64,000 nt of DNA from Sideroxydans sp. CL21 (GCF_902459525.1 NZ_LR699166.1:1155501-1219500); one strand, 5' to 3'; counted from the first letter of the stretch, positions 8,869 to 19,104 are shown. The notes: a model not told the origin generated them from the sequence alone. Numbers and translations: made by a program.

Positions 8869-9495
8869 ATGAACCATCTCATCGGCCAAGTTTCATATCC
8901 CGTCTTTGTCTCAGGTATCTTTGTATTCTTCATACTCGCCAGCATCTTTTCTTTTATCGTTGGCGTAGGCTTGGCGACGCGGAATGCCGCGATGCTGCGT
9001 TTCTTCAACTTCATGAACAAGAGCTATTCCACCCGCCGCATGATCAAGCCGCTGACCATGCCCTTGACCGAGCCGCACTTCGTTGAACCGGTCCTGCTCA
9101 AACATCCGCGCATACTTGGTGTTGGCATCGTACTCGGTGCCATCACTTCCATCATGCTGCTCAAAGAGATAGACGCCATCGTGTTTCAGCCCATGTATTC
9201 GGGATCGTTCTCCGGAGAAACTGCCGAGATATTGGCGGGCTACACCCATTCATTTCTGCTGATCGGGAATGTGCTCTGCGTCATCGTTGGCGTGCTGCTG
9301 TTATTCTTCCCGCATGTGCTGTCGAACATAGAGAGCTATACCGACAAGTGGTACAGCCTGCGCAAGCAGACCCGCCCCCTGCACGAGAGCTATCTCGAAA
9401 TCGATAAATGGGTGCTGGCACATCCCACTGTATCGGGCGTTACGCTGAGCCTGTTGTCGCTGGGGCTGGGCGTCTCGATGTACATACGCCTCTGA
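8869..9495 (+). CDS. Multi-spanning membrane protein of unknown function
   Basis: The 208-residue product starts MNHLIGQVSYPVFVSG, with a good AGGGGGC ribosome site. I see about four membrane segments: near residues 10-30, 80-100, 125-150 and 190-206 (VSGVTLSLLSLGLGVSMYI). Loops between them are basic (NKSYSTRRMIKP, KWYSLRKQTRP). I do not recognise the family. It is transcribed away from the hyb operon and ends before a palindromic repeat. Nothing links it functionally to the hydrogenase except position. Confidence 0.75.
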   Translation: MNHLIGQVSYPVFVSGIFVFFILASIFSFIVGVGLATRNAAMLRFFNFMNKSYSTRRMIKPLTMPLTEPHFVEPVLLKHPRILGVGIVLGAITSIMLLKEIDAIVFQPMYSGSFSGETAEILAGYTHSFLLIGNVLCVIVGVLLLFFPHVLSNIESYTDKWYSLRKQTRPLHESYLEIDKWVLAHPTVSGVTLSLLSLGLGVSMYIRL

Positions 9496-9510
9496 TGCAA
9501 GGCTGATTAT

Positions 9511-9543
9511 CCCTCACCCTAACCCTCTCCCGGAGGGCGAGGG
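9511..9543. repeat. Interspersed palindromic repeat (CCCTCACCCTAACCCTCTCCC type)
   Basis: This 33-base unit contains CCCTCTCCC and GGGCGAGGG arms around GGA. A near-identical copy is at 19195-19228, and related units are inserted inside the ABC-F gene at about 35.1-35.2 kb. From memory, this repeat type is widespread in proteobacterial intergenic DNA. Here it lies at the convergent ends of two genes and may act as a transcription end structure. Confidence 0.8.
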
Positions 9544-9588
9544 AATTTGATCTGCGTTTCCCCGGATGTTCCGTGCGAGCGGATGCGT

Positions 9589-10266
9589 TTATCCGGCGAT
9601 GTCGAATGTCATCGTGAACAACGCACCGCCGCCCGGAGCATTGGCGAGAATGGCGCTCCCGCCGCCGTGTGCTTCGATGACTGCATTGCACAAGGAAAGC
9701 CCCAGGCCGGTCGAAGCGGACTTTCCGGAAGCAACCCCGGATTGGGTGCTTTCGGTGGCATTCAGCCCCGGGCCATCGTCGAGCACGAAGAAAGTCAGCC
9801 GTTCTGCATCCTGTTCGAACCAGATGCCCACTTTGTTTGCGGCATAACGCACGGCATTGTTCAGCGCCGACTCAAGTGCCAGGTCGACCAGGTATTCGTC
9901 GAACGAGGCGACTCCCTTGTGCCTGACCCCGGGCGCGATCCTTATCCTGGCATCATCGACACTAATCGCTATGGCATGGCCATGTCTGCTGCCCATCATC
10001 ACTGATTGGCTGCCGGCGATCATGTCTTCCAGGAATTCAGCCAGATCGACTTCGCCGATGTTGGGTTTCAATCCGGCATGCTCGTGTTTGTAAAGCGTAA
10101 GGAAACTGATCAGGCGATTCTTCAGTTCGATGCAGCGCTGGTAGGCCTTGCGCGCTTCTTCGGGCGCATCGGCACGATGGTTGAGTTGCTCCAGGTCGGC
10201 CTCCAGCAGGGCCAGGGAATTCTTGATATCGTGTATCACCAGCGCAGATAGATTTTCCTGCATCAT
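9589..10266 (-). CDS. Soluble sensor histidine kinase
   Basis: This 225-residue kinase lacks membrane segments and any input domain. It has a dimerisation/phosphoacceptor helix with HDIKN, phospho-His12 predicted, and an ATPase domain with the N box ESALNNAVRYAANK, G1 box DDGPGL and G2 box TGLGLSLCNAV. The start ATG overlaps the stop of the response regulator gene as ATGA, so the pair is coupled. With no sensor of its own, it may be controlled by the TPR part of its partner, which is inference. Confidence 0.88.
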   Translation of the reverse strand: MMQENLSALVIHDIKNSLALLEADLEQLNHRADAPEEARKAYQRCIELKNRLISFLTLYKHEHAGLKPNIGEVDLAEFLEDMIAGSQSVMMGSRHGHAIAISVDDARIRIAPGVRHKGVASFDEYLVDLALESALNNAVRYAANKVGIWFEQDAERLTFFVLDDGPGLNATESTQSGVASGKSASTGLGLSLCNAVIEAHGGGSAILANAPGGGALFTMTFDIAG

Positions 10267-11942
10267 GCCCCCGTCAACTGGTCATAGAAACGGTAAAAGC
10301 CCATCACTTTCTCGTTGTGCGGCACCAGCTTGTCCAGTACCGCCAGATAGCTCTTGGCGCGTTCCTGCACGTCCGCGTCGATGCCTTCCTGTTTCAGCCA
10401 CAGCAGATGGAGTTGCGCCGCCGCGAACAACGCTTCGAGGTTGTCGCTCTGGATGGCCAGCGCATCGAGCACCTTGCGGTAGGCGGCGTCGAATTGCGCC
10501 ACATGCATCGATTTTCGCGCCTCATCCACCAGCGCCAGCACACGCCTTTGCCCGGCATCGATAACCTCTTCGATCTTGTCGTGCTGCCCGGTGTCGATCA
10601 TCGACTTGGTGACATGGCGCGCGATGCGCTCACGTTCCAGGCCGCTCGACTGCACCGCCTGCGTCAGCATCTTCAGCCCGAGGACGGAGTCCCCCATCTT
10701 GAAGGCGGCCTTGCCGATCAGGTTCATGGCGGAACTGTCGCTCTCGGGCGTCAACAGCCGCTGCGAGCGCTCCAGCAAACGCTTTGCTGCCGCCTTGTCT
10801 CCCGCATCGAAATAAGCCTGCGCCAGGATGGCGTTCTTGGAGATGCCGAACGCGCCTTTCTCCTCGAACCTGCGCGCGCTCTTTTCCAGCGTGTGGATGG
10901 CGCCCTTGTAATCGCCCAGGTCGGTCTGAATCTGCGCCAGCGACAGGTAGTCATCGGGGCGCTCGGTGATGGAACCGTTTGACAGCTTGATCGCGGATTC
11001 GGAATATTGCTTCGCCTCGTCCAGCTTGCCCAGCAGGAAAGCCGATTCGGCATTGGAGCGGAAGCGTTTCGCGGTGGGCAGTATCTTTGCGGATTGCTCC
11101 ATCAGCAGGTAGGCGCCTTCCTCATCCTTCTGCATGCGCCTGATCTCGGCCAGCAACTCATAAGCCGCAACGTAGCTCGGGTTGTCGGCGACGATCTGCC
11201 TAGCCATTTCTTCGGCGGCTTCCGGTTCGTTCAGCAGCATGCGTGCGCGTGCGATGCCGATCTTTACCCACGGCACGTTGTCGCGCAGCGACAAGGCCTG
11301 TTCATAGGTCTTGAGCAGGTCTGTCGTGTCGTTCAGGGCGAGCAGCGCTTCTGCCTTCAGCTTGAGCGCGGCCAACAGCCAGCGCTCGTTCGACACCAGT
11401 GTCATCAACCGGTCGCATTCGCTGACCACCTGCAGATAGTTCTTGTCGTCCATCGCCGTCAGCGCGGGCAACAGAAAGTTGCGGCGGTCGAACAGGCGTT
11501 CCAGCCGGGTGCGCAGCTTTTTTTCGGGGCAGGGCTTCAGGATGTAGTCGTCCGGCGCGAACTCCGCGGCATTGGCGACAAAGGCATACTCGGCTTCCGC
11601 CGTCACCATCACGAAGATTGTCTTTGCGCCGAGCAGGTGCTCATGGCGCAGATATTCCAGAAAATGCTGGCCGGAGGTGGCCTTGTTGAGGTTGTAGTCG
11701 CACAGGATCAGGTCGTAGCGGGTGATCTCGATCGCCGCCAATGCCTCTTCGGCGTCGGCCACGCATTTGATCGAGTTCATCCCCATCCATTGCAACTGTG
11801 AGCGCAGGGCATGGCGCATTGCGCCGATGTCGTCGATGACCAACGCAGACAGGGCGTCGAAGCGGATATATTCACTTTCGAAGGCATCCTGCTTGCCGGC
11901 GATCATGTTCGCCATCGAGTTGGCGCTGCCTTGCTCCTCCAT
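10263..11942 (-). CDS. Response regulator with long TPR output domain
   Basis: This 559-residue protein has an N-terminal receiver domain with acidic pocket Asp37/Asp38, phospho-acceptor Asp82 in LILCDYN, and the conserved Lys in DDYILKPCPEK. From about residue 160 to the end it consists of tetratricopeptide-like helical repeats (for example AEALLALNDTTDLLKTYEQALS and NPSYVAAYELLAEIRRMQ). It has no DNA-binding domain, so output is likely through protein-protein contacts. It is co-transcribed with the histidine kinase that follows. The start is uncertain by about ten codons, since MANMIAGKQD is an alternative. Confidence 0.86.
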   Translation of the reverse strand: MEEQGSANSMANMIAGKQDAFESEYIRFDALSALVIDDIGAMRHALRSQLQWMGMNSIKCVADAEEALAAIEITRYDLILCDYNLNKATSGQHFLEYLRHEHLLGAKTIFVMVTAEAEYAFVANAAEFAPDDYILKPCPEKKLRTRLERLFDRRNFLLPALTAMDDKNYLQVVSECDRLMTLVSNERWLLAALKLKAEALLALNDTTDLLKTYEQALSLRDNVPWVKIGIARARMLLNEPEAAEEMARQIVADNPSYVAAYELLAEIRRMQKDEEGAYLLMEQSAKILPTAKRFRSNAESAFLLGKLDEAKQYSESAIKLSNGSITERPDDYLSLAQIQTDLGDYKGAIHTLEKSARRFEEKGAFGISKNAILAQAYFDAGDKAAAKRLLERSQRLLTPESDSSAMNLIGKAAFKMGDSVLGLKMLTQAVQSSGLERERIARHVTKSMIDTGQHDKIEEVIDAGQRRVLALVDEARKSMHVAQFDAAYRKVLDALAIQSDNLEALFAAAQLHLLWLKQEGIDADVQERAKSYLAVLDKLVPHNEKVMGFYRFYDQLTGA

Positions 11943-12146
11943 CTCTCTCCCCGTTGGTCGTTCGTATTGTGATCAGTGGTATCCCGTGCCGGGTGCCCAG
12001 TCTTTCGTACCATGGCTTTTTTCGCATGATAGCGAAAATCCGTCCGGACAAATCGCCTTTCCTCGGCCGCATCTGTCATTCTGCTTTACCCCGCTTTACG
12101 GTAAGCTACGCCCCTTCCAGTCCCCACCCAAGAAAGCGCAATAAAA

Positions 12147-13817
<1,671 letters not shown>

Positions 13818-13838
13818 AAACAAGAGGAACGGTTGGGT

Positions 13839-13889
13839 GATAACCAGCGACTTAGCGAGCGTTGTTTGCTCGCTTAGTCGAATGGCTAG
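13839..13889 (+). repeat. Stem-loop repeat, copy 1
   Basis: This 51-base unit begins GATAACCAGCGACTT and ends GCTTAGTCGAATGGCTAG. CGACTTAGCGAGC and GCTCGCTTAGTCG form a 13-bp stem with one mismatch around GTTGTTT. A second copy in the same orientation is at 19105-19149 with a different but still paired inner stem. It lies directly before the duplicated ettA tail. Confidence 0.8.
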
Positions 13890-13933
13890 GCGCGAAGCCT
13901 AAGCGGATTCGGTATAAGCCTATTAGTCGGTAG
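13889..13933 (+). pseudogene. Displaced second copy of the ettA 3' end
   Basis: This 45-base stretch encodes the peptide GAKPKRIRYKPISR and a TAG stop, exactly as the true ettA end at 13773-13817 does. Twelve of the 15 codons differ from that copy, always at the third base. There is no start codon or upstream coding sequence, so it is not a gene. It looks like a gene end displaced by an integration event. Confidence 0.85.
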
Positions 13934-13963
13934 ATCGCATTTTCAGAATTTTGGAGAAGCTAA

Positions 13964-14515
13964 GTGAAGACCATATTTACAATATTAAGCAGCGTCATTG
14001 CTGGCATAGTGATTGCGGTCTTCGCACAAGATTGGAAAGAAGAAAAACTAATATACACACTTACAGAGCCAGCTACATTTGGCGCAATTGCTTTTCAAAA
14101 TCTTGAGATTCGGAATGATGGTTTTGATCCTGCGACCAATGTAAAACTTTTCTTGCCAAAGAAAATACTGGAGTCGAAGCAAATTGAGCTTGTAGCAAAA
14201 TTCGACTTGAAGGGTGATGGTCAATCTATTGTTGGCGGACTAGAAAGAATAAGGCGAGGGGAGCGTGTTTTGGTTTCTCTTACCTCAAAATCAGGTGCCG
14301 TATCTGCCAACGACATCTCCATCAAATCAGACAGGTCTATAGCGGCATTTTCTCTTCCAAACGTTTGGACTTTAGATAACAAATCCTTTTGGATGGGAGC
14401 TGGGGTAGGTTTCGGCTTTCTCATTTTTATAACATTAGGTGTATCCATTCCTGCTTATAAGGACTATCGAAAGAAGGCATACGAAGCTCGTCAAAGAGTT
14501 GCGAATAATGCTTAA
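13964..14515 (+). CDS. Hypothetical membrane-anchored protein
   Basis: The 183-residue product starts at GTG, with a GGAG ribosome site eight bases before it. It has an N-terminal membrane helix (about residues 5-21, ILSSVIAGIVIAVFAQ), a soluble beta-rich middle (FQNLEIRNDGFDPATNVKL) and a second helix near 143-165 (FWMGAGVGFGFLIFITLGV), then a basic tail. I do not recognise the family. The gene is AT-rich compared with ettA and hyb and is the first gene after the duplicated ettA tail. It is therefore probably part of an acquired island. Confidence 0.7.
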   Translation: MKTIFTILSSVIAGIVIAVFAQDWKEEKLIYTLTEPATFGAIAFQNLEIRNDGFDPATNVKLFLPKKILESKQIELVAKFDLKGDGQSIVGGLERIRRGERVLVSLTSKSGAVSANDISIKSDRSIAAFSLPNVWTLDNKSFWMGAGVGFGFLIFITLGVSIPAYKDYRKKAYEARQRVANNA

Positions 14516-14684
14516 GTCAGAGAAAGAACAAAATGTAACTGAGTTGAATTGTTTGTGCGAACCCAGCATGATCGAACTGCAATCGACTCCGGTACCTTTT
14601 TATTTTGGCTTAACAGTTTGATTGATAATAAGTGGATAATTGGCATTAGATGCCAATGGACTATGTGTTGAATCAGGTAATCCT

Positions 14685-15839
14685 ATGCAACGCACTATGC
14701 AATTAAGTTTAAAAACTTTGGAATGGGCTGCGAACAAGGCAGGGAGCAGCTTGCCGGAGTTCGCCCATACGCTTTATGCGAAGGACGATACGGTTACGCA
14801 CATCGCAAATGGTCAGTTAACAATTGCTCAAATTAGGAAGTTTGCTGACCACGCCAAGATACCGTTTGGATTCCTATTTTTAGAAACCCCTCCCGAGCGA
14901 TATACCCCGGATCACAAGCTGGTTGATTTCAGGACTGCAAGATATAACCAGCCCTTAAGTGATGATTTCATTGATATCTACAAGGATATTGAGCACAAGC
15001 AATCTTGGTATCGTGATTATTTGTTGAGCATAGACGCAGCAAAATTGCGCTTTGTAGGTAGGTATCGCGGAACTAAAGCCGCGCAGAATCACGAAATTGC
15101 CAAAGACATAAGAGCCACATTAGGCATTACCAATATTGCAAGAAGCAAAGTCAATCCAGAAGACTATTTGTTGATGCTTTCTAATCTTTGCGAGGACGCT
15201 GGGATTCTTGTATTTAAGAATAGCGTAGTTGTTAACTCCACAAAACGGAAATTAGATACAGAAGAGTTTCGAGGGTTTGTTATTTCTGATGATTACGCGC
15301 CAGCGATTTTTATAAATGGTAGCGATGCGAAGTACGCTAACGTCTTCACATTGGTTCATGAGTTGGCTCATATCTGGCTTGGTGAATCTGGTATCTCTGA
15401 TGTGGCAGCCGGCTCCGTGAATGAAAATGAAATTAGGTGTAACGCTATTGCTGCTGAGGTTCTTGTTCCACGAGATGATTTCATTAGGGATTGGGATTCC
15501 GCTGATGGCGCACATAGAAGCAAAATTGCTGCATTAAATAGGCAGTACAAAGTTAGTGAGCTAGTAATTGCTAGGGTCGCACTTACAAACCGCCGAATCT
15601 CGCGTGAGAATTATGATGAAATATACGCAGAGGTATTAGAAAGAATTCGGGAAAAGAAACGTAGAGACAAAGAAGATGAAAAAGAGCTACGTCTTCCATT
15701 GTCTGTTACCGTGCCTATAAAAAATAGTCGTAGACTCACGAGAACTATAGTTGAACTAATTTCGAGCGGAAGAATGGGGCCAAGCGAGGCATCCATTCTG
15801 TTGAATACAAGTGCAGCTAAAGTTGTGAGCCTACTATGA
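14685..15839 (+). CDS. XRE-like/ImmA-IrrE family metallopeptidase
   Basis: The 384-residue product combines an N-terminal helical part like an XRE-type DNA-binding module (VTHIANGQLTIAQIRKFADH) with an M78 (ImmA/IrrE) peptidase. The zinc site HELAH is in TLVHELAHIWLGESG, and the downstream acidic segment NENEIRCNAIAAEVLVP is typical. The start is taken at ATG 14685; a TTG 15 codons upstream is also open. The gene ends in an ATGA overlap with a DUF4411 PIN-like gene, a pairing known from toxin-antitoxin-like loci. In that model this protein is the regulator/antitoxin side, which is inference. The gene is AT-rich. Confidence 0.85.
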   Translation: MQRTMQLSLKTLEWAANKAGSSLPEFAHTLYAKDDTVTHIANGQLTIAQIRKFADHAKIPFGFLFLETPPERYTPDHKLVDFRTARYNQPLSDDFIDIYKDIEHKQSWYRDYLLSIDAAKLRFVGRYRGTKAAQNHEIAKDIRATLGITNIARSKVNPEDYLLMLSNLCEDAGILVFKNSVVVNSTKRKLDTEEFRGFVISDDYAPAIFINGSDAKYANVFTLVHELAHIWLGESGISDVAAGSVNENEIRCNAIAAEVLVPRDDFIRDWDSADGAHRSKIAALNRQYKVSELVIARVALTNRRISRENYDEIYAEVLERIREKKRRDKEDEKELRLPLSVTVPIKNSRRLTRTIVELISSGRMGPSEASILLNTSAAKVVSLL

Positions 15840-16378
15840 GTCAGAAGAAATATTTATTTGATTCTGACTCGCTGATTGTCGCAAAAAAGACCCACTACGC
15901 ACCTGACTTTTGTCCTGCATTTTGGGAGTGGCTAGTTACAGGAAATAACAAACAGGTATTTTTTACAATTGACAGAGTTGCTGACGAGTTAATGCTTGGA
16001 AATGAAGGCGACTATTTACGCGATTTTGTGGAAGACCATAGCAATTTTATTCTTCCGTCAAAAAATGATTCTCAATGTATAGATAAGTACGTTGAAATTC
16101 AGCAGTGGGCTAACACTAATTGGTCACATGGGAAGAAGCCCAGCAAAGTAACCAAAGCATTGGAAGTGTTTGCGAAAGAGAAGACGGCTGATTCATGGCT
16201 TGTGGCATATGCAAGCGCACATGGTTTTGAAATTGTTTCTAATGAAAGATCGGCACCGGAAAGCCAAGCTAGGGTCATGTTGCCAGATGCGGCAAATGCT
16301 CTAGGGGTTAAGGTGGTAAAACTGCATGAGGTGTTAATGCTTCACTCAGGCCCTAATTTCAAATTCAAATCAAAATAG
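15836..16378 (+). CDS. DUF4411 family PIN-like protein (probable toxin partner)
   Basis: The 180-residue product begins MSQKKYLFDSDSLIVAKK, the acidic first strand of PIN-like nucleases. Further conserved parts are TIDRVADELML, TADSWLVAYASAHG and IVSNERSAP, which supply the remaining acidic residues. Its start overlaps the stop of the ImmA/IrrE gene by four bases (ATGA). The family is typically encoded next to this peptidase type. The predicted activity is RNase, by analogy with PIN toxins. The gene is AT-rich. Confidence 0.85.
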   Translation: MSQKKYLFDSDSLIVAKKTHYAPDFCPAFWEWLVTGNNKQVFFTIDRVADELMLGNEGDYLRDFVEDHSNFILPSKNDSQCIDKYVEIQQWANTNWSHGKKPSKVTKALEVFAKEKTADSWLVAYASAHGFEIVSNERSAPESQARVMLPDAANALGVKVVKLHEVLMLHSGPNFKFKSK

Positions 16379-16404
16379 TCACTAACAATATATGGACTAT
16401 TAGC

Positions 16405-16421
16405 TCAGCATCGCAATAGTT
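16405..16421 (+). repeat. Short repeat, TCAGCATCGCAATAGTT
   Basis: This is an exact copy of the 17-mer also at 26505-26521, 27 bases after the DUF4411 stop codon. Variants recur at 17051, 20490, 21174, 25021 and 28511, all on the plus strand and in gaps after genes. Confidence 0.65.
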
Positions 16422-16482
16422 GGTATGCGGCTGAAGAACGCAAAGCGAATGGCTGACCAATATAGTTTGCGCGGGGTGATTT

Positions 16483-17037
16483 ATGATGCCAGAGCGACGT
16501 CTTGTGTCTGTTGGTTTCTTGGTGGATACGAACTGCGTTAATGCGAAGCAGAAGATTGTGGAAATGAATCTTCTGGAGACGTGGGCGGCCAACGAGATAA
16601 TCGAACTCATTGCTGCTGAGACTGCACAGCATGAAATGGCCGCAGGGCGGGATTCTGACCGCACTCGGAAAGCCTACCAGTTCATTGTCACAATATCGGC
16701 GATAACCACCCAGCAAGAACGGCAACAAGTGCAGCGGATAGAACAAATCCTCTGTCCTAATGGTGTTACGACCCAGAACGAGCTAAATGATATCGACATC
16801 GTTTTCAATTCCGGAAAGTACGGGCGTCCACTGATCACCAATGACGGCGGTTCCAAAACTCAGCCAGGCGGGATTTTGGGAAATCGAGCCAAGCTGGCTC
16901 AACTTGGCATCCGAGTTCTTAGGCCCGAAGAAGCAGTGGTGCGCGTACAGACTGCCCTTCGTGAGCGTGATGATTATGCACAGCAATGGGCCGCCTTCTA
17001 CAAGAAAGACTTGCCGGACTGGGTTGGGAAAGACTAA
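16483..17037 (+). CDS. PIN-like domain protein, hypothetical
   Basis: The 184-residue product starts MMPERRLVSVGFLVDTNCVN. The VDTN strand near residue 14 and LITNDGGSK near residue 117 resemble the acidic strands of PIN/NYN-type nucleases. The helical middle region (AAETAQHEMAAGRDSDRTRK) carries another Glu. A GGGGTGA ribosome site precedes the start. No antitoxin gene is directly adjacent. It closes the AT-rich island and is followed by a repeat of the TCAGCATCGC family. The assignment to PIN-like is from motif shape only. Confidence 0.65.
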   Translation: MMPERRLVSVGFLVDTNCVNAKQKIVEMNLLETWAANEIIELIAAETAQHEMAAGRDSDRTRKAYQFIVTISAITTQQERQQVQRIEQILCPNGVTTQNELNDIDIVFNSGKYGRPLITNDGGSKTQPGGILGNRAKLAQLGIRVLRPEEAVVRVQTALRERDDYAQQWAAFYKKDLPDWVGKD

Positions 17038-17050
17038 AGAATCAAAGAGG

Positions 17051-17067
17051 TCAACATCGCAATAATT
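17051..17067 (+). repeat. Short repeat, variant of TCAGCATCGCAATAGTT
   Basis: TCAACATCGCAATAATT differs at two positions from the 16405 copy. It lies between the PIN-like gene and the phytochelatin synthase-like gene, 15 bases before the latter's start codon. Confidence 0.55.
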
Positions 17068-17082
17068 TTTTAAAGAACCAGA

Positions 17083-17835
17083 ATGAAAATTTCAATCCCC
17101 TTCCTCTTTCTCATACTGCTTGCTGCGGCCCCGCTCACTGTGGCTGCGGCAGAGCCCGAGGTTATCTACTGGAACTCGGATGCGGGCAAGGCGTTGCGTG
17201 CCAGGATAGCGCCCGATGAAGATTACTGGCAGCTCATTCCCTGGTTCACGGAGCAGGTGAACCAGACCTATTGCGGTGTGGCAAGCGCGGTGACGGTGTT
17301 GAATGCGATGCCGATCAAGAAGCCGGTCGATCCCGTCTATGCGCCACATGCCTATTTCACGCAAAGCAATTTCTTTACGCCGGAGGTGGTGAAGGTCATC
17401 AGTCCGCAGACGGTGCGCAATCAGGGCATGACCCGCGATGAGATGGTGAAGACGCTGATGCGGCATGGCGTGAAGGCGACGACTGTTGCGGGCGATAGTG
17501 TGGATGAGTCTGCACTGCGTATGCTGGTGCAGAAGGCGATGGGCGATGACGGGCAGTTTGTGCTGGTGAACTTTTTGCGCGAGTCGTTGGGGCAGGAAGG
17601 CGGGGGACATTGGTCGGTGTTGGCGGCCTATGATGCGCAATCGGATCGTGCGTTGATTCTCGATGTGTCGAAGTATATGTACGCTCCGGAGTGGGTCACG
17701 ATCCATACGCTGCGCAAGGCGATAGACACGCTGGATACCACCAGCAACAAGGCGCGGGGGCTGGTGTTCGTGTCGCATAAGGCGTGTTGCACGAAATCAA
17801 AGGGCTCAGCTTCGAATTCAATTTTCAAAGAATAG
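17083..17835 (+). CDS. Phytochelatin synthase-like protein, exported
   Basis: The 250-residue product belongs to the papain-like phytochelatin synthase family (glutathione gamma-glutamylcysteine transferase/hydrolase). A signal peptide occupies residues 1-22 (FLFLILLAAAPLTVAAA). The catalytic triad is visible: Cys in NQTYCGVASAVTVLNA, His in GGGHWSVLAAYD, and Asp in ALILDVSKYMYAPEWV. Bacterial short forms mostly hydrolyse glutathione or its conjugates rather than polymerise it. Location is probably periplasmic. A terminator follows the gene. Confidence 0.9.
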   Translation: MKISIPFLFLILLAAAPLTVAAAEPEVIYWNSDAGKALRARIAPDEDYWQLIPWFTEQVNQTYCGVASAVTVLNAMPIKKPVDPVYAPHAYFTQSNFFTPEVVKVISPQTVRNQGMTRDEMVKTLMRHGVKATTVAGDSVDESALRMLVQKAMGDDGQFVLVNFLRESLGQEGGGHWSVLAAYDAQSDRALILDVSKYMYAPEWVTIHTLRKAIDTLDTTSNKARGLVFVSHKACCTKSKGSASNSIFKE

Positions 17836-17898
17836 ATGAATGAGAGGTTGCCAGAAAAACAATTTGAGCCTAGCACCTTTAAACTGGAGAATGAATGC

Positions 17899-17926
17899 GA
17901 GGACGCATATAGCGTCCTCTTTCTTC
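17899..17926 (+). terminator. Rho-independent terminator
   Basis: An 8-bp perfect stem GAGGACGC/GCGTCCTC with loop ATATA is followed by TTTCTTCT. It lies 63 bases after the phytochelatin synthase-like gene. Confidence 0.8.
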
Positions 17927-18003
17927 TGACAGTAATCAAAATCAATCACGCGCGCGGACACTTAAAAAATCCGCGCACGTGTCATGGGTTGCTCTATACG
18001 ACC

Positions 18004-18351
18004 TTAAAACTCAACTGAGCATTTAAAGGTCTTAGTCTCAATGGAGCACTTGAACATGTAATCTTTTGCAGATTTGATAGCAAGTAACATAACACCGGGA
18101 GCCTTCACGGATTCCGACACGCGTATGGCTCCGCCATCTTTCACAACAGCATTTATGGCTTTTTGAATTGCATCCACGCGATCAGGAGGTAGGCCAGATT
18201 GAGTTGTTAAACTCTTCTTCTGACTCGCACTAAGAGCGAAGTGAGAAACAACAAATGCGCGCCAGTCCTTCTTTAACATCCTTTTCCCAATTGGGTCTTC
18301 CAGGGCGATCTTCATTAGCTTGTTAATGTTATCCGCTGACGGTGATATCAT
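18004..18351 (-). CDS. Small hypothetical protein
   Basis: This 115-residue soluble protein has a strong GGGGAG ribosome site four bases before its ATG. The N-terminal half is helical and basic (KIALEDPIGKRMLKKDWRAF), followed by a Ser/Lys-rich segment. The C-terminus contains two similar short pieces, FKCSIETKT and FKCSVEF. No signal peptide or membrane helix is seen, and I recognise no family. It is oriented against its neighbours and stands alone, so no role can be inferred. Confidence 0.6.
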   Translation of the reverse strand: MISPSADNINKLMKIALEDPIGKRMLKKDWRAFVVSHFALSASQKKSLTTQSGLPPDRVDAIQKAINAVVKDGGAIRVSESVKAPGVMLLAIKSAKDYMFKCSIETKTFKCSVEF

Positions 18352-18565
18352 AAAACTCCCCTAAGTTAAGTTGGCGCCGAGGACTCGGGCGATGACCCGG
18401 TGGCGCGTATCGGGTACACCGTTTCACTACTAAATCTCCTTTACGGCACTCAACATAACCTATTGCTTTCCGGATTTAAAGGGGGCGTGTTCGAAAATTT
18501 CTTTCAAACCGTTTTCCTTGGTTATTCATCTCAGCAAATGGAAACCTCACCTGCCGGAGCCATTC

Positions 18566-19054
18566 ATGAATCCCAGAGCCCAGTCCCTGATCGTCTACCT
18601 TAATCTACTTCCGCATCCCGAGGGGGGCTACTATCGGGAGATATTCCGCTCCGAGAGCCGGGTGCAGCCTCGTGATCACCGCGCCGAGCGCAGCGCGCTG
18701 ACGGCGATCTATTTTCTGTTGGTGGCGGGGCAGCATAGCGGTTGGCATCAGGTGCTGTCCGATGAAATATGGAGCCATCTGGAAGGCGACGCACTGGAGC
18801 TGTTGTGCTTCGATGCGACCAACTCCCAAGCCAGCACGATAGCGCTTGGCCGTTTCTCCGCTAGCGGTGCAGCGCCCATCCACGTCGTCCCGGCAGGCGT
18901 GTGGCAGGCAGCGCGTCCGCTGGGGGAATATGCCTTGCTGGGTTGCTATGTCGGGCCGGGTTTCGATTTCAGCGATTTCCGCATGGCGAAGGATGATGTG
19001 GAGATGCGGCGTATCATCACGCAACAGGGCGAGGGGTTTGCGGGTTGCTTGTGA
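18566..19054 (+). CDS. Cupin superfamily protein (DUF985)
   Basis: The 162-residue product starts MNPRAQSLIVYLNLLPHPEGG. The DUF985 cupin pattern is clear: HPEGGYYREIFRSE, then AIYFLLVAGQHSGWHQVLSDEIWSHLEGD and VPAGVWQAARPLGEYALLGC. These histidines and acidic residues form the expected metal or sugar pocket. Substrate is unknown for most members. I use the ATG at 18566 next to a GGAGCC ribosome site, not a longer frame from 18518. It stands alone, between a hypothetical gene and a repeat-rich gap. Confidence 0.87.
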   Translation: MNPRAQSLIVYLNLLPHPEGGYYREIFRSESRVQPRDHRAERSALTAIYFLLVAGQHSGWHQVLSDEIWSHLEGDALELLCFDATNSQASTIALGRFSASGAAPIHVVPAGVWQAARPLGEYALLGCYVGPGFDFSDFRMAKDDVEMRRIITQQGEGFAGCL

Positions 19055-19104
19055 ATCCTCAGCAGGCGCTGATTTAGTCTGTTTTTCTCCATCGCCCTTT
19101 GGGA

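Noticed and set aside
13839-13889. Integron attC site
   Set aside because: The unit is a hairpin with a bulge but lacks the GTTRRRY and RYYYAAC core sites, and no integron integrase is present.
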